DNA of 35,163 nucleotides, from contig CALBPG010000258.1 of the NCBI GenBank assembly GCA_937899065.1, forward strand, positions 1 through 35,163, given 5' to 3'. The notes under the pieces were generated by a model. It saw only the letters and a program-made list of their open reading frames with translations, did no database searches and was not told the DNA's origin. The position numbers were made by a program, and so were the translations under genes. Below are positions 26,301 through 33,700 of the stretch, in pieces. Each line of letters opens with the position of its first letter. The first letter of the stretch is position 1. Source of the DNA: an uncultured Allomuricauda sp. GTDB taxonomy: Bacteria; Bacteroidota; Bacteroidia; Flavobacteriales; Flavobacteriaceae.

Positions 26301-29300
26301 GGTGTTGGCTCAGGGTCAATAGTGACCGTCATGGCGAACGTACAGTTGTTGGCATCGCGAATGTATACAGTATGCGTGCCGGGCAACAAGAAACCGATAG
26401 CGTTTGTTCCGTAGTTTGTTCCGCCATCAAAACTATATTCGTATGGCGCTGTGCCACCAATGGCATTGGTAATACGAACTTCTGCACCCAAACCTGGGTT
26501 ACATTCTGCAAGTTGGGTTACCGCAGCTGAGGCCGATAAAGTTAGCGGCTCACTGATGTTATATATTTGGTTTATGATGCAATTATTGGCATCACGTACC
26601 CGAATGTTATAGCTTCCAGCAGGCTGATTTACAAATTCATTGGATACTTGGAATGTAGCACCATTGTCAATGCTGTATTGATATGGTCCTTCTCCTCCAC
26701 TTGCGACAATGGTTATGGTTGCTTGTGCTTCTCCGCTACACTGAATTCCGGAATCCGTTATGTTCAAGGCCAAAGGTGCGTCTTGGACAATGGTGATATC
26801 AAAAGCAGCTTGGCAATATCCTGCGGCGCCCGCATTGTCACGAACATATACGTCGTAGTCACCAGCACCCGTCACGGTGATAGGGTTGGTTGCTGCAAAA
26901 TCTCCGTCGTTAACCGTTGCACCATCGGAGACAATAGCATACACATAACTTCCATCGCCTCCGGTGGCTACAAGATCTACATTGGTAGTCGTGGCACACG
27001 CTGTAATATTCGGAGCGGTGGCACTTATAGTAAGCTCAGGATTTATGGTAATGGTTTCACTATCAACACAGTTGTTTCCATCTTGAACGTCAATGGTATA
27101 CGTTCCGGGAATAAGTCCGGTGAAGACGTTTGAAGTTCCAAAGACGCCCCCATTGATACGATATTCATAGTTGCCATCTCCTCCCGAAACCACATTAGCG
27201 GTTAACGTAAGGCCTACGGCATCATCATAACAAGGATTGTTCGGTACAATGTTTAGTACCGGGGCAACAGCTGCATTCAACACAAAGGTTGTGGTAACGA
27301 TACAACCATTAACATCTTCTACAGCCGCTGTGTACGTGCCTGATTGAGCCAATCCAGTAAAGTTTCCTGTACTATTCGTGCCAAAGGTGGTAGCGTCTGG
27401 ATTGGTGAGGGTAAAACTGTTTCCTCCCCAGCCACCAGTTGAGGTCAAGACAACACCTCCTTGGGTTGTACAAGTAGGCTGCGATTCGCTGGCACTTAAT
27501 GTTAAGGCTGCAGGTGGACCAACCAAAGTATATGATGCTGAATACGAACAATTCGTCCCTGCTTCAGTTAAGGATAATGTATAGGTTCCCGGAGCAAGAT
27601 TGTCTACGTTGCTTACAACAGCGGTTGTACTTCCGGTTCTTACCGTACCTGAAGGCCCTGTTATGGTATAGTTAAACGTTTGTCCAGTTTGAAAGGAAAT
27701 ATCAAAGCGAATACTTCCGTCATTGGCCCCAAAACAGGTGATGTTAGTTTCCAAGGAAGGCGTAATCCCGATAGGCTGGATGGGGTCAATCGTATTGGAT
27801 TCATCGTAACTACAGTCCTTGCTATCCGTAACGCGATAGACATATGTTCCTGCGGGCAAATTGTTGAATGTACCCACGTTTCCAGCTACACTAGAAGCCG
27901 TGATGGGATAAGGTCCAGAAGAAGCAGGCCCAGAAATAATTTGGAAGGCAAAAGGCGCTACCCCGTTTACTGCTGTCACATCTACAGTAACTGTTTCTGA
28001 GGGACAGGTTATTTGAGATTGAATGAACTGTAAGTCCGTAGGCTCATTTAAATCATCAATAGTGACCGTATTGGTAACGAAGGTGCAATTGTTGGCATCC
28101 CGAATGGTAATGTTATAATCACCATTAGTGAGATTGCTAAATCGCTCAGCACCGACTCCGGAAAAGAAATCAATTCCATTGATGCTGTATTCATAAGGCG
28201 CTGTTCCACCAACAATATTTTGTGCCTCAATAATCGCTTGTTGAGCACACGTATAATCCTGTATCATGACTGCATTTGCAGAAAGTGCATTCGCGGGCTG
28301 GGTTAGGGTGAAGTTTTCGACAATATCACAACTTGATGCTCCAAGGGTGTAGGTAATGGTAACCGTATAATCTCCTGCGGCAAGATTGGTGAAATTCCCG
28401 GAAGTATTGGTTACAGGAGCGCCAGTCGTAGGAGTTAGGGTAAAGTCAATGGCGTACCCGTTAGAGTTGGTAATGGTATAAGCAATTGAGCCATCATTTC
28501 CTCCGAAACAAGAGATGTTATCTTGACTGGAAGTATATGTTATTGGGGGTGATACCACAATAGTGGCTACATTGGAAATGGCAGTACAGTTGTTGCCGTC
28601 CACAACGATGAATTCGTAATCACCTTCTTCCCCTGCGATGAAGGTAAAGTCGCTGGTGGTTTGGAATTCAGAAGCCGGAATATCACCAACATCAGTATAT
28701 AAATCAGCACCATTATAACTCCAGATGGCATAGGCGTAATCTGGGTTAGGGAATCCTCCCGAACCGGTTACGGTAATTGTCCCATCAACACAATCGATGT
28801 TTTTTGTGGTAACTGCACCAACAGCTAAATCGGTCACATCATTAATGGTGACCTGTTCTGTGTAATCACAACCATCATCCGTAGTTAAACGAATATCATA
28901 TACCCCAGGGTTGAGGTTTTCAAAAGTGTAGTTGTTATCACCTGAAGGACCAAAAGTGTCAACTGTTGTTCCACCTTGTGAAACCTCATAATAGTATTGT
29001 GCCTCAACATTAAGTGCCGAGATGGATATTTCGCCCAACCCATTGCAGTCAGTGTCCTTGGTGGTAACATCAACCTGGAAATCTCTTTCTAAAATTCCAA
29101 TGTTGTCTAAGACAAACACACAACCATCCGTTACTCCTTGTTGACGCATCTCAACAGTGTAGGCACCATTATTTGGAATAGTGAAACTAGGACTTGGGTT
29201 GTAGGCTACCAATACGTTGTTTGTGGCTTGGTCAATCAAGCGATATTCGTAATCCAACGGCATGTTGGTTACGGTAATGTTTCCGTCTGTATCACAAATG

Positions 29301-31582
29301 ATATCCCTTGTGTTGACTTGTGGGTCTAAAGGATTCTTGAAGATGTTGAAATAGAATCGGCTAAAGCAACCGTTTTGATAGTTGATGACCAAACGATATT
29401 GACCCGCGTCAGATGCCAAAAAGTTGTTTCCAGTTTCAATAGTGTTCCAGGTGCAGGCGTTATTGGTATTGGCGCAATCTGCTACCGCAGCCGCACAACT
29501 TGATTCGTCCAACAGTTGCCATTCAATACTATCTGCATCTGGAATATTAACCTGTACGGGTTCTGTATCATTAAGTCCACAAAGGAAAATTTGGGGTAAT
29601 TCGCTCCCATCGTTTGGACAAACTACAATCTCACCATCAACGGTATTGCTTGTATCATTAATGAGCATGGTGATGGGGTTGCTCTGAGTGGCCCCGAAGC
29701 GCTCCACTATGATAATTTCTGCGAAATCTTTACATGGATCTGCTACTTGTTTGTCTACAATGTAGGTCCCTATGTCATCTACTGACAACGTACTTGGGTC
29801 TCCATCAGGATCTCCATCAGTTAGGACTGTATCTCCAGCGTCAATTGTATTGTTTCCATTTTCGTCGCGATACCAGATGTAGGCATCGAAGTTATCTCCA
29901 GCATCCAAAAGCACATTATCCCCGCATAACAATACGGTTCTGGTGTAATTACAAGCCGTTAAATCGTCCAATAAGAAGTTGGTTGCGCCTGGCGTTGTAA
30001 AACCACAATCATCAAAGTCAGACACACTGGGGTCATCACTAATTTGATTGTCGTTGATGATTCCTTCGTAGGTTGAAAAGGCTTGATTTTCAATGATATC
30101 TGTACAAGCATCTACAAAATCAAAACAGTTTTCAGCTACGCGAACACGCATCCGAATAGAAGCAATAGGGTCTCCAATTTCAACAAGGTTATCAGGAATG
30201 TTGAATACGATTTCTGTGGTTGCTGGATTGTAGGTGTATGTTACTCCCGGAGGTAAGGTAATATTGGTTTCATCCAACGTAACATTTTGCGGGAGCACAT
30301 CACGAATTACATAATTTGTGGCATCGTCGTTCCCTGTATTTACGAAGGATAGAATATAATCGAGGTATTGTCCCAAGGTTACCCCTTGGCCTGTAATATC
30401 GTTTCCACCAATGTCTTCTACTATCATCTCGAGTACGATGTTGGGATCAATGATTACGACCCCAAAGGTTACCAGAAATGACCCAAAGGCATCCCCTTGG
30501 GTGAACAAGCGGAGGGTAGCATCTGTTTCGGTATTGGCAATAATACTATTTGCCGGATTACTGATTTCAAAAATATCCGAATCGTACCCCAGCGTATTGG
30601 TCGCGGCAATATTCCGAGTGGTTACGTCGGCGCCGTCAATGGTAATGTTGGAGTTGAAGAAGTTGTCTGCTGGGTTGGCCCCGTTGCTCAAACTAGTAAA
30701 ACCAGGGTTCATCGGGGTTTCAATACGGAAAGCATCTCCTGTAATCCCACGGTCACCTTCTACCACACTAGCCCCTAGTCGCGCGCGAACCGGGCCTACA
30801 GGAATCGTGTTGAAACCAGAAACCGTAATGTCTGCGCTAGAACTACCGCGTACCCCAGCATACCCATCAAAAACGGAAATGTATTTTCCAGTAAGGGTTG
30901 GATTTTCATAGATGACCACAAGTGTCCAACCTCCTGCACCACCAACACTTCTTCCCCGGGTAGCCCTTATGTTTCCGACAAAGTACTCTCCTGAAGGGTC
31001 AGCTAAGGCTTGTAGTTGATTGGTTACGTTTTTGAAGCAGGTATAAGGTGAATCTTTGAAGGTAACATCATCATGAATGATAGCGTCTTCTTCTCCTACC
31101 GGGTCGGGATTATTGTCCGCAACTAGGTCAATATAAGTTCCGCCGGGAACCCTAAATTTTATAGCGGTAAAGTCTAGTCTTTGTGTGTCGTTTTGAGGAA
31201 GCGTTGGAATTTCAGTATTGTTCAACACTTCTTGTTGATAGTTGGCAGACCAGTATAAACCCGCCCAGTAAATCCTGGAACAAAAGGGTAGCGTTAGGGT
31301 TGAGCTACTTGAACTAAAGGTTGTTGGGTCGGAGTCTACATCAATATAATCCCTGTGAAAACCATTGTTGTTTGCGGTGCCATTATATGGGTCGTTTGCG
31401 CCGTTGCTGGAATCAACACGGTTAAGGATACCATTGGATAAAAAGGTATAATCCCCCTTGATATTAATATAGGAATTGGTTAACCGTGGCGTGAACGGCA
31501 CCTCAACTTGAGCGCTACTTTTAAGCCCAAAAAAGACCATGCCCAGAAGGCATAGTAAGGTTTTTAGGAAGCGATGGGTCAT
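23339..31582 (-). CDS. Adhesin segment 1: signal peptide, N-terminal domains and first SprB repeats
   Basis: A 2747-residue open frame with ATG at 31582, one base after the stop of the SprD-like gene. It starts with a signal peptide (FLKTLLCLLGMVFFGLKSSA). A conserved N-terminal region to about residue 390 follows, including SRIYWAGLYWSA and GGWTLVVIYENP, as in other flavobacterial adhesins. A DUF11-like domain follows (about 395-520, YILSFVNTGNDDATNYVIRD), then Ig-like segments and about 20 SprB-type repeats. At residues about 1826-2027 (26105-25500) the repeat array is broken by a different domain, starting LLSENFGSGPNTPISEIDPA. Truncated here, the product would be exported but lacks the sorting domain needed for T9SS. 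Confidence 0.88.
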   Translation of the reverse strand: MTHRFLKTLLCLLGMVFFGLKSSAQVEVPFTPRLTNSYINIKGDYTFLSNGILNRVDSSNGANDPYNGTANNNGFHRDYIDVDSDPTTFSSSSSTLTLPFCSRIYWAGLYWSANYQQEVLNNTEIPTLPQNDTQRLDFTAIKFRVPGGTYIDLVADNNPDPVGEEDAIIHDDVTFKDSPYTCFKNVTNQLQALADPSGEYFVGNIRATRGRSVGGAGGWTLVVIYENPTLTGKYISVFDGYAGVRGSSSADITVSGFNTIPVGPVRARLGASVVEGDRGITGDAFRIETPMNPGFTSLSNGANPADNFFNSNITIDGADVTTRNIAATNTLGYDSDIFEISNPANSIIANTETDATLRLFTQGDAFGSFLVTFGVVIIDPNIVLEMIVEDIGGNDITGQGVTLGQYLDYILSFVNTGNDDATNYVIRDVLPQNVTLDETNITLPPGVTYTYNPATTEIVFNIPDNLVEIGDPIASIRMRVRVAENCFDFVDACTDIIENQAFSTYEGIINDNQISDDPSVSDFDDCGFTTPGATNFLLDDLTACNYTRTVLLCGDNVLLDAGDNFDAYIWYRDENGNNTIDAGDTVLTDGDPDGDPSTLSVDDIGTYIVDKQVADPCKDFAEIIIVERFGATQSNPITMLINDTSNTVDGEIVVCPNDGSELPQIFLCGLNDTEPVQVNIPDADSIEWQLLDESSCAAAVADCANTNNACTWNTIETGNNFLASDAGQYRLVINYQNGCFSRFYFNIFKNPLDPQVNTRDIICDTDGNITVTNMPLDYEYRLIDQATNNVLVAYNPSPSFTIPNNGAYTVEMRQQGVTDGCVFVLDNIGILERDFQVDVTTKDTDCNGLGEISISALNVEAQYYYEVSQGGTTVDTFGPSGDNNYTFENLNPGVYDIRLTTDDGCDYTEQVTINDVTDLAVGAVTTKNIDCVDGTITVTGSGGFPNPDYAYAIWSYNGADLYTDVGDIPASEFQTTSDFTFIAGEEGDYEFIVVDGNNCTAISNVATIVVSPPITYTSSQDNISCFGGNDGSIAYTITNSNGYAIDFTLTPTTGAPVTNTSGNFTNLAAGDYTVTITYTLGASSCDIVENFTLTQPANALSANAVMIQDYTCAQQAIIEAQNIVGGTAPYEYSINGIDFFSGVGAERFSNLTNGDYNITIRDANNCTFVTNTVTIDDLNEPTDLQFIQSQITCPSETVTVDVTAVNGVAPFAFQIISGPASSGPYPITASSVAGNVGTFNNLPAGTYVYRVTDSKDCSYDESNTIDPIQPIGITPSLETNITCFGANDGSIRFDISFQTGQTFNYTITGPSGTVRTGSTTAVVSNVDNLAPGTYTLSLTEAGTNCSYSASYTLVGPPAALTLSASESQPTCTTQGGVVLTSTGGWGGNSFTLTNPDATTFGTNSTGNFTGLAQSGTYTAAVEDVNGCIVTTTFVLNAAVAPVLNIVPNNPCYDDAVGLTLTANVVSGGDGNYEYRINGGVFGTSNVFTGLIPGTYTIDVQDGNNCVDSETITINPELTISATAPNITACATTTNVDLVATGGDGSYVYAIVSDGATVNDGDFAATNPITVTGAGDYDVYVRDNAGAAGYCQAAFDITIVQDAPLALNITDSGIQCSGEAQATITIVASGGEGPYQYSIDNGATFQVSNEFVNQPAGSYNIRVRDANNCIINQIYNISEPLTLSASAAVTQLAECNPGLGAEVRITNAIGGTAPYEYSFDGGTNYGTNAIGFLLPGTHTVYIRDANNCTFAMTVTIDPEPTPPGVTASIDYECDGEGTITVTPDSPAYDYTYEINSVPNTPNTSNVFNNVAVGTHTISVNYTSNTAPAPSILLSENFGSGPNTPISEIDPAYCYEPQDGSASLCGFGTDTHIQDGEYSVTQLIVNPYGSWRSPNDHTGNPGGRFLAINVGGVAGVGGVVYRKDNIEVIPNRDITISLWAYNIQRVGTSGGDPSIEVQLVDNLGTIIASTTTGNVPKNNDADDWQNYTVTLDPGAETNLDIVIRTNSAVVNGNDVAFDDIQAFQIPEVCAGTVTLDVVVEDGFAFDAQITASSNLSCNGAGDGTITFEVENFDTTNGFEYDINGSGTFTTSTTSPVTLTGLAAGSYTIEVRDVLDNSCITTLNQTLTQPALVEASAVLTETLTCSNGGATITASATGGTPAYEYQLEDNAGGVITAYQSNPVFTGVMAGDYRVRVRDVNNCSDLTDTDLNVPAVNLITYAANVCHTSTNDGTIQINVTGGNGNYQFRINAGPWLTPTPVSAVTYNFNNLTAGNYDIEIRDGFGCSTTVPIIAIFQAPEVVVTDITTCAAGSITVNTFGSVGTLEYAFVPTGNSPAGSYGASNTFSVTTGNEGDYDVYVRDTATSVAYCVFMETVTVNPATPLTVTNTPTDPQCYNGTGSIEVDITSGIAPYTIQIIDLDNAGSSNQTDTNVGVTTRTYFNLMPGDYTINVTDATGCTVTETPITINNPDELTATIQGVTPATCTGVLSDFGFEFVGYPTTLVTIEFSADGGATWIGDNSTPGTTDQLLGFASGTTVNPSMRTVDAFGNTLCQTDFPPFIIPYPLDDLDITIAAVIVNCNELQVTVQGSQGTPNYQYTYTDDPANFNEVTPTVPWTTPALGLSNPYLFTGLVPGRTYVFYVRDAAGCVRQSNVNVNDLITVPLEITSVVTPSCFGASDGSIVYTVTDNELPFGPEIRWELYNMVAGSPVLVTSSGGNIPYNSPQDITITGLGQGNYFIEVVEVDAGGVDS
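25500..26105 (-). other. Jelly-roll-like domain inserted in the SprB repeat array
   Basis: About 200 residues inside the adhesin do not follow the SprB repeat pattern. Features are LLSENFGSGP at the start, a Cys-rich CYEPQDGSASLCGFG, IVNPYGSWRSPNDHTGNPGG, then ISLWAYNIQR, DDWQNYTVTLDPG, LDIVIRTNSA and DVAFDDIQAFQIP. The alternation 'W-x-x-Y-T-V-x-L ... I-x-D-D-I-x-F' is that of carbohydrate-binding or MAM-like jelly rolls. It may be the ligand-binding head of an otherwise repetitive stalk; this is inference. Confidence 0.65.
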
Positions 31583-31583
31583 T

Positions 31584-33695
31584 TTAACTATTATAGTTTG
31601 GTTTTACTCGCATGATCCACATTTTGTCGTCGTACGAGGCGTTTAGTTTGGTGTAATATGAGGTTAGCGCATTAGTCCATGTTTCGTGTTTTTTCAGATA
31701 CACATAGCGATAGTTGTTCTCTGGATTAATGAAGAAGTCAGCATCCAGACCTTTGGATTGTAACTCACGAACGAAGCGAGAAGCGTTGCTTGCTTTGGAG
31801 AATACGTTGGCGATGAGGTAAAATCCGGAACCAAGCCCACCGATGCTGTAGGTTTTGACGATGTTTTGCGCAAGAACACCTGAAGGTTCTTCCTGACTTG
31901 GCATTTGCCCTGTCTGATTCTTAACGGTCATCATCCACATTGGAGCAAAGAACTTTCCGTTTACGTTACTTCTAAAATTTTCGGTGACCTCAGCTTTTGA
32001 ACCCGAGTGCTTTAAGTAGACGTATTTCAGATTGTTCTTGGGGTTCACAAAGTAGCTTGCTTCGATACCCAAGTCATACATTTCATTAACAAAACGGTCC
32101 GCGTTGTCCTCATCACTGTACACATTGGCAATCAAATAATGGCCAGACTCCACATCCGGAAGGTCAAAGGTTTTGAATCCAATGGCACGTGTTCTGTTGT
32201 CTTCTACGGTTGTGTTGGTTCCCGTAAGGTTATCTCGAACAGCGACCGTAGCCTCTTCGGTTGTATTTGGTTTTACGGTGCGTTTTGTTGCAATAATGTT
32301 GTCTTTTACAACTGACGTTGAGGTGGTTTGCGTTGAAGCGGTTTGTTGCGTTTGGTTTTTATCTTCCAACGTAATAACCTTTTTGGTTGCTGTGGAATTA
32401 GTCAAACCTGTGTTGGAAACGGGGTTTTTGTAATTGTTTTGCGCCAGCATATCTGTGCTATCCATTCTAGAAAAGAATAGGGCTTCAGCGCGTTTTTCAA
32501 GGTCTGGTCGCTCCCCACGGGTTTCGCGTCGAACCATTTTCATCACCATGTCGAAACGCCGTTCTAAATCTCTTTTTCGACCTTGTTCGATGGAATCTTG
32601 ACGAAAGAGAATTTCGTCGAGAATGGCATCATTTTCAGCAAGCTTTTCTTTAAGCTGTGCGATTTCGAGGTCTTTATCGGTAATGACCAAATCTTCGGAG
32701 GGCACCTCTTCATCATTCTGAACCAAATCTTCATTGTCCTTCTCAAGAAGTACGCGGTCTTCCGTGAGGTTCGGTGTGAACGAATAGGCTAGAGATACCT
32801 CATGGCTCACGCCAAAGTTCTCGAACTCATTGGAAAGCCCTTTTTCAACCGTGTATCCAATAGAAAGGTTTCTGTTCAGATTGAAACCCAATCCGGCAGA
32901 CGCACCATAGAAGTCATCATAACCGGCTTGTACCCATCCTAGTTTGGGCAAGTCCATAACAAGACTTCCAGCAAGAGTGATATTTTCCTCGCCAACCTTT
33001 CTTACTCTAGCCAAGGGCATTAGTCTTCCTTGTTCCAAAAGACCAGAAGCATTTTTAAACTGATGAGTATATTGTAGATGGCCAGAGTAGGTTTTTTCAT
33101 TAAATTCAGTTACTGATTCACTGCTTTTTAGATTATAGTCAAACAGGTTTTCAGCAAAACCACCGAAATCGAATTGTCCGAATGAGATATTGAATCCAGG
33201 TTGAAATGTGATTAGCGAGCTGCTTTCCAAACTATTTAGGAAAGGGTCATCGTCCACGGCATTGGCCCTGTTTTGGTTAAAGGCACTTTGGTAATATGAA
33301 AAGTTTGCCCCGAAGGTGAAGTTGCTTTTGGGACTCAAACGGATACCATAGGCATAGTTCGCATGAAGCCCGAAGTTGTTGAATAAGCCTTCTCTATTGG
33401 TAAATAGACTTAAACCTACCCCACTTCTATCACCAACACGACCACTATAACTCAAGAAATAGATTTGGTTATTGTCATCAAAAGACACCGATTGGTTTCT
33501 ATGAAACAAATTGATGTAAGACTTGTCTTCCCGAACAGTTGAAAAGGTAGGATTCAACAGGAACCTATTGAACTTCAACAGGTTTTGGGAAGGAACATCA
33601 TACACAACAAACGGATTTTCCTCTTGGGCGCGTACTCCAAAAGAAAGCAGTGTGATGAGCAGTAGTAGTATTAGTTTAGGTTTGTTGGGGTGCAT
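31584..33695 (-). CDS. sprD: PorP/SprF-type barrel fused to coiled coil and two SPOR-like repeats (SprD-like)
   Basis: A 703-residue exported protein. After the signal peptide (LILLLLITLLSFGVRAQ) residues about 25-315 form a PorP/SprF-type barrel (FNRFLLNPTFSTVREDKSYI, GDRSGVGLSLFTNREG, GASAGLGFNLNRNLSIGYTV). A charged coiled coil covers about 335-410. A Thr/Asn-rich linker follows. The C-terminus has two tandem SPOR-like units at about 515-600 and 620-703, each with the pattern YLIANV-(Y/F)-S ... NP-x-NN-x-(K/R)-YVYLK. SPOR domains commonly bind denuded peptidoglycan, so the protein may link the outer membrane to the wall. It starts 5 bp after the SprC-like gene and ends one base before the adhesin ATG. 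The symbol is by operon position. Confidence 0.85.
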   Translation of the reverse strand: MHPNKPKLILLLLITLLSFGVRAQEENPFVVYDVPSQNLLKFNRFLLNPTFSTVREDKSYINLFHRNQSVSFDDNNQIYFLSYSGRVGDRSGVGLSLFTNREGLFNNFGLHANYAYGIRLSPKSNFTFGANFSYYQSAFNQNRANAVDDDPFLNSLESSSLITFQPGFNISFGQFDFGGFAENLFDYNLKSSESVTEFNEKTYSGHLQYTHQFKNASGLLEQGRLMPLARVRKVGEENITLAGSLVMDLPKLGWVQAGYDDFYGASAGLGFNLNRNLSIGYTVEKGLSNEFENFGVSHEVSLAYSFTPNLTEDRVLLEKDNEDLVQNDEEVPSEDLVITDKDLEIAQLKEKLAENDAILDEILFRQDSIEQGRKRDLERRFDMVMKMVRRETRGERPDLEKRAEALFFSRMDSTDMLAQNNYKNPVSNTGLTNSTATKKVITLEDKNQTQQTASTQTTSTSVVKDNIIATKRTVKPNTTEEATVAVRDNLTGTNTTVEDNRTRAIGFKTFDLPDVESGHYLIANVYSDEDNADRFVNEMYDLGIEASYFVNPKNNLKYVYLKHSGSKAEVTENFRSNVNGKFFAPMWMMTVKNQTGQMPSQEEPSGVLAQNIVKTYSIGGLGSGFYLIANVFSKASNASRFVRELQSKGLDADFFINPENNYRYVYLKKHETWTNALTSYYTKLNASYDDKMWIMRVKPNYNS

Positions 33696-33700
33696 TCTAT

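Larger units (their letters stand above)
17288..31582 (-). pseudogene. sprB: Giant SprB-type gliding adhesin gene, one frame with two internal stops
   Basis: The three open segments at 31582-23339, 23338-21728 and 21727-17288 are in one reading frame (4765 codons), separated only by TGA at 23341-23339 and TAG at 21730-21728. Without them the product would have about 4762 residues plus the stop codon. It has a signal peptide, an N-terminal globular region, a DUF11-like domain, about 42 SprB-type repeats by my count (about 85-95 residues each), one inserted jelly-roll-like domain and a type B T9SS sorting domain. Repeats typically carry two cysteines. SprB-type proteins are surface adhesins propelled by the gliding motor. 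The stops may be true decay, sequencing error or readthrough. Gene order (sprC-, sprD-, sprB-, sprF-like) supports the name. Confidence 0.85.

Noticed and set aside
26567-27133. 188-codon open frame on the plus strand
   Set aside because: Antisense shadow of the SprB repeats; a Ser/Cys/Tyr-rich pattern without any family signature.
30411-30911. 166-codon open frame on the plus strand inside the adhesin gene
   Set aside because: It is antisense to the N-terminal region of the adhesin, has no signal or domain that I recognise, and its composition follows from the Thr/Val/Asn-rich sense strand.
17288-31582. Long repeat array as possible CRISPR or DNA tandem repeat
   Set aside because: Units are about 250-290 bp, diverged at DNA level and conserved only as protein pattern; they are SprB-type domains.
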